16,199 nucleotides of DNA. Origin: RGIG8497 sp045593265. GTDB lineage: Bacteria > Bacillota > Clostridia > RGIG6154. Location of the stretch: contig JAZNWH010000090.1 of NCBI GenBank assembly GCA_045593265.1, positions 1 through 16,199 on the forward strand, in the 5' to 3' direction. This document shows, piece by piece, positions 1 through 6,359 of the stretch (the stretch's first letter is position 1; each line of letters begins with the position of its first letter). The translations under genes and the position numbers were made by a program. The notes beneath the pieces were generated by a model. It had not been told where the DNA came from. It did no database searches and was given only the letters and a program-made list of their open reading frames with translations.

Positions 1-2
1 AG

Positions 3-116
3 GATGAGCTAAACGATGACGTGATAGACACAACTGTCGAGGAACATCAGATGATGCAAGAGGAGATGGACGAGGATATGTATGAAGACCAAGGTCTCGG
101 AGGAATGTCAATGTGA
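3..116 (+). CDS. C-terminal tail of an unidentified acidic protein (5' end outside the window)
   Basis: An open frame enters from the left edge and ends at TGA 114-116, giving 37 residues. The tail is strongly acidic and Met-rich (DELNDDVID, then EEMDEDMYEDQ, ending GGMSM), so it was probably a disordered C-terminus. I do not recognise the protein. It lies immediately upstream of an excisionase-like gene, a place where integrative elements often carry mobilisation or replication genes; that is inference from position only. No membrane segment or catalytic motif is visible in the fragment. Confidence 0.55.
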   Translation, partial: DELNDDVIDTTVEEHQMMQEEMDEDMYEDQGLGGMSM

Positions 117-120
117 TATG

Positions 121-128
121 GGAGGTGA
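121..128 (+). promoter_or_regulatory. Ribosome binding site that selects a TTG start
   Basis: GGAGGTGA is a near-perfect Shine-Dalgarno sequence. The in-frame codon at the right distance is TTG at 136, seven bases downstream. The in-frame ATGs at 82 and 118 have no well-placed site, and ATG 82 would run inside the end of the preceding gene. Confidence 0.6.
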
Positions 129-135
129 AACAGAA

Positions 136-333
136 TTGACATTCAAGGATATGCAGATGATGTTTCCTGAATATCCTGATGCACTTGATGCAAAGCAAGT
201 GTGCGAGATGCTCGGCACATCTACAAAGACTCTTTACAAGATGATAGACGAAGGTCATATCACACCTGTAAAGGTTGGCAGAAAGTATGTATTTGCCAAG
301 GTAAAAATTGTTGAATTTTTATTAGGCAAATAG
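136..333 (+). CDS. Small HTH protein, excisionase-like
   Basis: A 65-residue DNA-binding protein with one winged helix-turn-helix of the MerR/excisionase (HTH_17) type. The helix pair is DAKQVCEMLG then STKTLYKMIDEG, followed by the short wing TPVKVGRKYVF and a closing helix. Proteins of this kind act as recombination directionality factors or as small repressors in integrative elements. The location just before an integrase gene favours an excisionase role. I chose TTG 136 because of the strong ribosome binding site at 121-128; ATG 151 (M-Q-M-M-F) is a possible shorter start. The segment EYPDAL just before the HTH recurs in the second HTH of the protein at 1576-2112, so the two probably share ancestry. 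Family assignment is fairly secure; excisionase activity is inferred from position. Confidence 0.7.
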   Translation: MTFKDMQMMFPEYPDALDAKQVCEMLGTSTKTLYKMIDEGHITPVKVGRKYVFAKVKIVEFLLGK

Positions 334-353
334 CTGGATATATTCAAAATTGT

Positions 354-393
354 GTGGTATAGTGTGTTGCTGACAAGCGGTACACTATACCAC
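354..393 (+). repeat. Perfect 12-bp inverted repeat ahead of the integrase
   Basis: GTGGTATAGTGT (354-365) and ACACTATACCAC (382-393) are perfect inverted copies separated by 16 bases. The right arm ends three bases before the integrase ribosome binding site AAAGGAGA (about 396-403). No T-run follows, so it does not look like an intrinsic terminator. It could be an operator for one of the HTH proteins, an arm-type integrase/excisionase site, or an RNA hairpin controlling integrase translation. The sequence does not decide between these. Confidence 0.6.
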
Positions 394-408
394 GAAAGGA
401 GAGATAAT

Positions 409-1586
409 ATGATAAAAGTAACAGGTAATATACAAACAAAATACGGTAAGCTATATGCACTTTTAAACTACAAGGACGAAAACGGTAAACGAAAGGTTAA
501 GTGGATATCAACAGGACTTGCAGAAAAGGACAACAAGCGAAAGGCACAAAGAATGCTTCCCGAAATCATACTGAAGTTCCAAGAAGAGCTTGAAGCACAA
601 AATGAAAAGGGTTCGGACAAGCAGGATTTCATACAGTTTCTGTATGACTACTTAAAAATCGCAAGGCATAATGTGACGCAAACCACCTATATGCATTACA
701 AAAGGATGGTTGACGGACGGATTAAAGCATTTTTCGAACCGCTGAAATTAAAGATTGACGAAGTGACGGCAACCATATAAATAAATTATGTGAAAGCATA
801 ATATTAGACGGATGCAAGACAAACACTGCAATCAGATACAGGGGACTCATTATGGTAGCCTTTGAGTATGCTTTCAAAAATGATATGGTAATTGCAAACC
901 CCTGTGCGAAATCCGAAAGACCAAAGAAGAATGCCTATTATGCAGGATTTTACTCAAAGGAAGAGCTGAATCAACTCTTGAAAGTGGCGAAAGATGATCA
1001 GCTTTATGTTCCAATAACCCTTGCCGCATATTACGGCTTACGACGGAGCGAGGTAATTGGTGTAAAGTGGAGCAACATAGATTTCGATGCAAAGCGAATC
1101 AATATATGGCATAAGGTAATGCAAGAGGAAATGGAAGAGGGTGGCACTCAGATTGTGGGCTATGACACAATGAAAAATAAGTCAAGCCGAAGAACAATGC
1201 CTCTCATACCTGCGGTAGAGAAAATTCTTCTTGAACACAAGGCGAAACAAGAGGAATATATGAAATTGTTCGGCAACTCATACTCAAAGGAGTATAAGGA
1301 TTATGTGTGCGTGGACCCCCTCGGCGGAATAATAAAGCCGAACTTCGTTACAGAACACTTCAGACATCTTTTAGAAGAGCATGGTTTAAAAAGGATTAGA
1401 TTCCATGACCTAAGGCACACATGTGCTTCGCTTCTCTTGGCAAACGGCATATCTATGAAGCAAATACAAGACTGGCTTGGACATTCAGACTTCTCAACAA
1501 CAGCAAACATCTATGCCCACCTAGAATACGATACCAAACTGCAGTCGGCAGAAATGATGGCGAAGGTGATTGGAAATGAAGATTAA
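409..1586 (+). pseudogene. int: Tyrosine integrase of Tn916-like type, broken by a one-base frameshift
   Basis: The gene starts at ATG 409 after AAAGGAGA. The first frame encodes an N-terminal arm-binding domain and part of the core-binding domain, then stops at TAA 778-780 after KIDEVTATI. The shifted frame continues without interruption: from 765 it reads DGNHINKLCESI and then DGCKTNTAIRY, exactly what a core-binding domain should contain, through to TAA 1584-1586. One missing base near 764-774 explains this. The catalytic half keeps the tyrosine-recombinase residues: Arg in YYGLRRSEV, the HDLRH box, WLGHS, and the nucleophile Tyr in ANIYAHL. Repaired, the protein would be about 390 residues, close to Tn916 Int. 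ATG 852 could still give a catalytic fragment lacking DNA-binding domains. A sequencing error is the main alternative. No slippery heptamer is visible at the site, so programmed frameshifting is unlikely. Confidence 0.85.
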
Positions 1587-2112
1587 CGGTCATACATACG
1601 GAGAATTTATTAGCATGGACAATGTCCGTATAGAATTGCATATGTCAAAGCGGCGATTGGCATATCTTCTGCAGAACGGATACATTCCATGTGAGATTCG
1701 GAACTCAGCAACTTGGAGGTACAAAATACGCACCAAAGATGTGGTTGCATACATCAAAAGCGGAATATCACCTGATATTCCGCCCGGTGTGTTCAAAAGA
1801 AAACCGCAAGCAGAGGTGGAAAGAATTAAGTTTAATAAGAAAAAATTGAAAGAATCGTTTAAAGAGAGAATGAGCGAATATCCCGATGCCCTGACCTATG
1901 ATGATGTAGCAAAGATAACCGGTCGTGCAAGAGGTTGTGTTTGCAAATGGACATCATCAGGAAAACTTAAAGTGGTGAAACTCAACAGCAATGTAAGTAT
2001 CGTGCCAAAACAATGGCTCCTCGAATTTATGCTTACAGATGATTTTATATATAACTACCCCAAGGATAGCAAGTTGAAACCTATACTCAACCAAGCAATC
2101 ATTAGGAAGTGA
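1576..2112 (+). CDS. Two-domain HTH protein linked to the integrase
   Basis: A basic 178-residue protein whose start overlaps the end of the integrase by 11 bases. ATG 1576 is preferred over TTG 1570 because AAGGTGA (1563-1569) sits at proper distance from it. Two HTH-like modules can be seen. The first is around residues 14-60 (SMDNVRIELHMSKRRLAYLL, then a wing with TWRYKIRTKDV). The second is around residues 99-150 (EYPDALTYDDVAKITG, then ARGCVCKWTSSGKLKVVKL). The second resembles the excisionase-like protein at 136-333, including the EYPDAL lead-in. A KKK/KER-rich linker joins them. Translational coupling to the integrase suggests a role in recombination or its control. I do not know a named family; function is inferred from position. 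Confidence 0.65.
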   Translation: MKINGHTYGEFISMDNVRIELHMSKRRLAYLLQNGYIPCEIRNSATWRYKIRTKDVVAYIKSGISPDIPPGVFKRKPQAEVERIKFNKKKLKESFKERMSEYPDALTYDDVAKITGRARGCVCKWTSSGKLKVVKLNSNVSIVPKQWLLEFMLTDDFIYNYPKDSKLKPILNQAIIRK

Positions 2113-2177
2113 CTGTTTGGTTAATTGACAAATTCGCTAAAAATACTACCAAATACCACGAAATATAATGAAAACTA

Positions 2178-2206
2178 TTGAAAATTGAAATATATAGTGT
2201 TATAAT
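2178..2206 (+). promoter_or_regulatory. Strong sigma-A promoter of the methyltransferase/GHKL operon
   Basis: TTGAAA (2178-2183), a 17-base spacer, and a perfect TATAAT (2201-2206) preceded by TGT, which makes an extended -10. A second TTGAAA at 2185-2190 is at the wrong spacing. The expected transcript start is near 2213, about 35 bases before ATG 2247. It lies in the only sizeable intergenic gap of the window (2113-2246) and is the best promoter visible, so the genes from 2247 on probably form their own transcription unit. It is a prediction from consensus match only. Confidence 0.75.
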
Positions 2207-2246
2207 ATATGATGTATTTTTGTAAATAAAATTCGAGGTGAGATTT

Positions 2247-2435
2247 ATGTCAGAAATATTGCTGGACAATTGGATTGGAATCGAAGAAGCAGCTAACTAT
2301 TTAGGTGTTACAAAAGAGACTATCCGTAATTGGATTAAAAAGACCGACATCCCTGCCCACAAGATAGGGAAGCTGTGGAAATTTAAAATTTCTGAGCTTG
2401 ATGTTTGGGTAAAAAGTGGAAAAAGTGCAATTTGA
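2247..2435 (+). CDS. Small HTH protein at the head of the methyltransferase operon
   Basis: A 62-residue excisionase-family (HTH_17/MerR-like) DNA-binding protein. The helices are GIEEAANYLG and TKETIRNWIKK, followed by the wing IPAHKIGKLWKF and a C-terminal helix SELDVWVKSG. GAGGTGAG (2235-2242) precedes ATG 2247; the in-frame GTG at 2238 lies inside that ribosome binding site and is rejected. It is the first gene after the promoter at 2178-2206 and stands 52 bases before the methyltransferase. Small HTH proteins in this position commonly serve as controllers that delay restriction or effector expression; that role is inferred here. It is not close in sequence to the excisionase-like protein at 136-333 beyond the shared fold. 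Confidence 0.75.
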   Translation: MSEILLDNWIGIEEAANYLGVTKETIRNWIKKTDIPAHKIGKLWKFKISELDVWVKSGKSAI

Positions 2436-2458
2436 AGAACAGCAATGATATGATAAGA

Positions 2459-2478
2459 TTTTTTTCTTAAAGAAAAAA
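2459..2478 (+). repeat. A/T-rich hairpin next to the methyltransferase ribosome binding site
   Basis: A run of seven T (2459-2465) and C, T, T is mirrored by AAG and six A (2470-2478), giving a weak stem-loop whose right arm runs into AAGGTGA (2477-2483), the ribosome binding site for ATG 2488. It could lower translation of the methyltransferase when folded. With almost no G-C pairs the effect may be nil. Confidence 0.3.
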
Positions 2479-2487
2479 GGTGAAAAG

Positions 2488-3840
2488 ATGTTATTAGATG
2501 ATGAATTATTAATTCAAAATTTAAATAAAGGTGAAGAATTTTGGAGTTTTCAAAAAGACTGTGAACGTGATTATGTTCATGGTATTTTTGCATACCCTGC
2601 AATGATGGTTCCTCAAATGCAACGAGAAATTATTAAGGTTTTTAAGGATCTAGCACCCAATGATAAAATGATATTGTTTGATCCTTTTATGGGATCTGGG
2701 ACTATTATGGTGGAAGGGATGTTGCAAGGTGCAGATATTTTGGGTATTGATATAAATCCGCTTGCATATTTGGTTTCTAAAGTTAAAACTACAATATACT
2801 CATTAGAAGGGCTAAGCAGAGCAATAAAAATGTTGAAACATAATATCGATTATGTAGAAAAAACACCAGTGGAAACAAGTTTTGATAATATAGATAAATG
2901 GTTTAAATCTGAGATCATAGTTGAACTTGATCATATAAAAAAGCAAATACAAAAAGAATCTTCAATAAAGGTTAGAAGGTTTATGTGGGTTGCATTTAGT
3001 GAGACAATTAGGTTAGTGTGCAACTCTAGATCTAGTACGTATAAATTACATATCAAGGAAAAAGAAGTTATTGATTCTTTTGACAGAAGTGCAATAGATG
3101 TTTTCAAAAATACTATTGACAGAAATTATCTAAGCACTAAACAATATCAAGAAAAATTACATAATAAAGGCTTTATTAGGAAAAATAGAACAAGAAGTAC
3201 TTATAGTGGCAATATTGAAGTATGTTTGGGAGATTCTTTAAAAATTAGTAATTCTCTATGTAAGAAATATAAGCCAAATATTATAATAACATCTCCCCCT
3301 TATGGAGATAATCACACAACGGTTACCTATGGGCAGTATTCGATTCTTTCTCTAAGGTGGATAGATTTAGATGATATTTCTAAGCATATAGACAAATCAG
3401 TTATAAACAGTTTGTCTCAAATTGACAAAATGAGCATGGGTGGAAGTTTCTTTGGAACTACTGATTCAAATGATTTTCTGAATGTGTCTACCACTTTACA
3501 AGAAGAGTGTAAAAAAATAAGAGATAATGATACAAAAAAAGAAAACAAAGTTTTAAGTTTTTACAGTGATTTTTATAAGTTTATTGGAGCGATTCAAGGT
3601 GTATGTAGTAATACATATGTGGTTATGACTATAGGAAATAGAACTGTGGCCAAAAACAGGATTAAAATGGATCAGATATTGGAACAATTTTTCAACCATT
3701 TTGGTTTTGATTTAGTATATAAGTTCAAACGAAATATTTTGAATAAAAGAATGCCAGTAAATAATCATACCAATGAATCAACAGGAGAAAAAAGTAAAAC
3801 GATGACAAAAGAGTATGTCTTGATTTTAAAAAAGAGGTGA
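2488..3840 (+). CDS. DNA methyltransferase, amino-group (N4-cytosine or N6-adenine) type
   Basis: A 450-residue enzyme expected to transfer a methyl group from S-adenosylmethionine to an exocyclic amine of DNA. Near the N-terminus is the segment YPAMMVPQM (about 36-44). Motif I is DPFMGSGT (65-72), followed by ADILGIDINPLA (82-93), the SAM-binding loop and acidic residue. Motif IV is TSPPYGDN (268-275), followed by TTVTYGQYS. The region between (about 100-260) probably includes target recognition. The C-terminus KRMPVNNH...TMTKEYVLIL matches a conserved end I associate with this methylase family. TSPPY is commoner in N4-cytosine enzymes, but NPPY/SPPY alone does not decide the base. AAGGTGA at 2477-2483 supports ATG 2488. 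The next gene's ribosome binding site overlaps its end, so the two are coupled. No restriction endonuclease gene follows directly; the expected partner position is taken by the GHKL protein. Confidence 0.85.
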   Translation: MLLDDELLIQNLNKGEEFWSFQKDCERDYVHGIFAYPAMMVPQMQREIIKVFKDLAPNDKMILFDPFMGSGTIMVEGMLQGADILGIDINPLAYLVSKVKTTIYSLEGLSRAIKMLKHNIDYVEKTPVETSFDNIDKWFKSEIIVELDHIKKQIQKESSIKVRRFMWVAFSETIRLVCNSRSSTYKLHIKEKEVIDSFDRSAIDVFKNTIDRNYLSTKQYQEKLHNKGFIRKNRTRSTYSGNIEVCLGDSLKISNSLCKKYKPNIIITSPPYGDNHTTVTYGQYSILSLRWIDLDDISKHIDKSVINSLSQIDKMSMGGSFFGTTDSNDFLNVSTTLQEECKKIRDNDTKKENKVLSFYSDFYKFIGAIQGVCSNTYVVMTIGNRTVAKNRIKMDQILEQFFNHFGFDLVYKFKRNILNKRMPVNNHTNESTGEKSKTMTKEYVLILKKR

Positions 3841-3845
3841 AGATA

Positions 3846-6359
3846 ATGGATAAACAGATTTCTTTATTTGATGCAAATGCTGAATACTTCGACGAATTCG
3901 ATGAAAATACAACTATCAACAATTTAAATTTTAAGGTGCATGCTTCAGTTATATATAAATTAGGTGAATCGCTGATAGCAGATGAAATAACTGCTTTATC
4001 GGAACTTATGAAAAATTCTTATGATGCAGATGCCAGTTTCTGCAATTTGATGATTGATCCTAGTTATACTGATGAAAAAGGCAGGACTATAGGTAAAATC
4101 GAGATATCAGATAATGGCATCGGAATGGATTTGCGGACAATTGTAAATGGGTGGCTTACCATATCTAATTCTCCTAAAAAGAAAATGAAGAAAGATAACA
4201 TAACCACAGAAAAATTTAACAGAATTCCTTTAGGCGAAAAAGGTTTAGGTAGATTGTCTGTGCAAAAATTAGGAAGAGAAGTTACGATGGTAACTAAAAC
4301 AAAAGACAGTTCTTTAGAGACTACCTTAACTATTCCGTGGGAAGAGTTTCTGAAAAACACAACTTTAGACAAGATTAATATAAGTTGTGAACAGAAAGAA
4401 GTACATGACAATAAATCATACACGAAAATAATTATAACAAAGTTAATAAATATTGAGTTTTGGGAAAGCGATGAAGTAAAGAAAAATCTGGAAAAAACTA
4501 TAAATCAGATTGTTTCACCATTTAGATTTAAAGATAATAATTTCATTATTAGTGCAAAAATTGGTGATTTTAAAATTGATGTCAATAATGCACTATTTAA
4601 TGATGTTTTAAAGACATCGCGATCAAATTATTCCTTTGCGGTTGACAAGAATGAAGTAAAACTGCATTTTTCATATAAAACAGATTTTTTCAAGAAAAGA
4701 AATATTATTAAAGATTATCCTTTTTTTGATTTTAAACGTGATTATTTTGCAGATATGGTTGGTAAAATTGAAAAGAAATATAATTCTGTAAAATATGAGA
4801 ATGAAGGTGATTATCTATATTCTTTGTGCATTGATATTCCTTTAGAGGAATATTCTGTCCTGAAGCGGGACAAAGATGGGAAACTGTATTACCCTGGCGA
4901 TTTTGACGGAGAGATTTTCGATTTTTCATATGATTCCCAATATATAGCAGAAATTATTAGTAATAATGATTTTGTGTATGCCTTAAAAGAACAAGAGTAC
5001 AAAGATTATATTAAAAATAACAAAGGAATTAAAGTTGTCCGAGATGGCTTTGTGGTTCAGGGATATGGTGATGGCAATGTTGACTGGTTAAATATTTCAA
5101 CATCCGCAACCACGACTGGAAAATATGCGGATCTTCGCAACGAAAATATAATTGGTTATATTAAAATTACCGGAAAAAATAACCAAGCTCTTAAAGAAAC
5201 AACTAGCCGAGAAGGGTTTATTTCTGATGAATATTATCAAAATTTTTATGCTATTATTCGTGACATTATAATTAGAAAAATCAATAAAGTGAACAAGGAT
5301 CTAACGGAAATATTTAAGAATTATTTAAAAGAGGTCATTGTTACAGATAATCCAGAATTAGAATATCCGATACAAAATGTTATAAGCATTTCAGAAAAAT
5401 CAAAAAAAATATCGCAAGATGTAAATGAATACGTTCAAGAAATGCAAGAAAAGATAACTTCGTTGACAAAAACGACCACGGATGCATTGCAACAGAAAAC
5501 ATTTGTTTCTCCAGATATAGAATCTCAATATGAGGAAATTATTAACCATCAAGCTACGATGATTAATGAATTGAAAAAACGCTTTGATGATTATCTAATT
5601 GAAGTTGAATCGTTAAAGAAAAGTATGACAATTATAGAAAACGATTTTGATTCTTTTAATCAAAAGATAAGTGACGTATTTGAATTGGCGGGACTTGGTA
5701 TCTCCGTTGAATTATTTACACATGAGTTATACACCACTATTAACAATGTTAATGAGAAAATAAGCGGAATAATTCCTTTGACGGACGAACTGAAATATGT
5801 ACTAAATTCTATGAACTCCTTAAGAAAACAAATTTCATATTTTCATCCGGGCTTGAAGTATGTTCGGATGAAAAAGGAAGAAGTGTTATTAAAAACTTTG
5901 ATTGATAATCATAAAGAGTTTTACGATAATAAAGCAAAGTCAAAAGATATATCAATAAAAATTGTTGATAATAGCAGTAACTGTAGAATAATGACAAACA
6001 TAGGCCTGCTTAATCAAGTTTTGGATAATGTGTTTTCAAATTCTTTCTATTGGTTGCAGTATAGCAGAGATTCATTAAAATTGATACAAGAATGTTGTTA
6101 TAATATTGTTATCAATAATGATGCAAGTCTTGAAATTTGGGATAATGGCATTGGAATCTCTAAGGATATAGAAAGGGATCTGTTTAATCCGTTTGTATCC
6201 TGCAAAAAAGATGGCAGAGGACTTGGCCTTTTCATATGTAAAAATAATCTAGAGAATAATAACGCGTCTATACGTTTATCAAGAGAAAGAAATGAACATG
6301 GCAACTTGTTTAAGTTCAAGATTGACCTGAGTAATTTAAAAGTCGATGAGGTGTACTAA
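3846..6359 (+). CDS. Double-GHKL protein: MutL/MORC-like ATPase fused to a histidine-kinase-like module
   Basis: An 837-residue protein with two ATP-binding GHKL modules. The N-terminal one resembles Hsp90/MutL/MORC proteins: N box ELMKNSYDADA (53-63), G1 DNGIGMD (89-95) and the lid GEKGLGRLS (130-138), then a transducer-like region ending with LKETTSREGF near 448. A predicted coiled coil lies at about 515-610. A helix with FTHELYTTINN follows, whose His626-Glu-Leu resembles a histidine-kinase phospho-acceptor box. The last 130 residues form a HATPase_c module: N box around 726-740, DNGIGI (766-771), then GRGLGLFICK (about 791-800). ATG 3846 is preferred over GTG 3837, which lies in the ribosome binding site AGAGGTGAAG. 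Residues 4-8 are QISLF, like a sliding-clamp-binding pentapeptide. The next gene overlaps by one base (TAATG) and carries a receiver-like domain, which supports a phosphorelay. Bacterial MORC-like ATPases are known in restriction-modification loci; this architecture I do not recognise by name. Confidence 0.8.
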   Translation: MDKQISLFDANAEYFDEFDENTTINNLNFKVHASVIYKLGESLIADEITALSELMKNSYDADASFCNLMIDPSYTDEKGRTIGKIEISDNGIGMDLRTIVNGWLTISNSPKKKMKKDNITTEKFNRIPLGEKGLGRLSVQKLGREVTMVTKTKDSSLETTLTIPWEEFLKNTTLDKINISCEQKEVHDNKSYTKIIITKLINIEFWESDEVKKNLEKTINQIVSPFRFKDNNFIISAKIGDFKIDVNNALFNDVLKTSRSNYSFAVDKNEVKLHFSYKTDFFKKRNIIKDYPFFDFKRDYFADMVGKIEKKYNSVKYENEGDYLYSLCIDIPLEEYSVLKRDKDGKLYYPGDFDGEIFDFSYDSQYIAEIISNNDFVYALKEQEYKDYIKNNKGIKVVRDGFVVQGYGDGNVDWLNISTSATTTGKYADLRNENIIGYIKITGKNNQALKETTSREGFISDEYYQNFYAIIRDIIIRKINKVNKDLTEIFKNYLKEVIVTDNPELEYPIQNVISISEKSKKISQDVNEYVQEMQEKITSLTKTTTDALQQKTFVSPDIESQYEEIINHQATMINELKKRFDDYLIEVESLKKSMTIIENDFDSFNQKISDVFELAGLGISVELFTHELYTTINNVNEKISGIIPLTDELKYVLNSMNSLRKQISYFHPGLKYVRMKKEEVLLKTLIDNHKEFYDNKAKSKDISIKIVDNSSNCRIMTNIGLLNQVLDNVFSNSFYWLQYSRDSLKLIQECCYNIVINNDASLEIWDNGIGISKDIERDLFNPFVSCKKDGRGLGLFICKNNLENNNASIRLSRERNEHGNLFKFKIDLSNLKVDEVY

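Noticed and set aside
82..135. ATG 82 or ATG 118 as the start of the excisionase-like protein
   Set aside because: ATG 82 begins inside the preceding gene and adds residues unlike an HTH protein; neither has a ribosome binding site at the right distance, whereas TTG 136 does.
760..780. Programmed ribosomal frameshift in the integrase
   Set aside because: No slippery heptamer, downstream pseudoknot or Shine-Dalgarno-like stimulator is visible, and integrases of this family are normally one frame. A simple one-base deletion explains it.
2089..2122. Intrinsic terminator after the two-HTH gene
   Set aside because: AACCAAGCA and TGTTTGGTT can pair over nine bases with one wobble, but the loop is 16 bases and no T-run follows.
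2488..3840. Classical type II restriction-modification pair with the GHKL protein as the endonuclease
   Set aside because: No nuclease motif (PD-(D/E)xK, HNH or GIY-YIG) is seen in the GHKL protein or the receiver-like protein, so a simple methylase-endonuclease pair is not supported.
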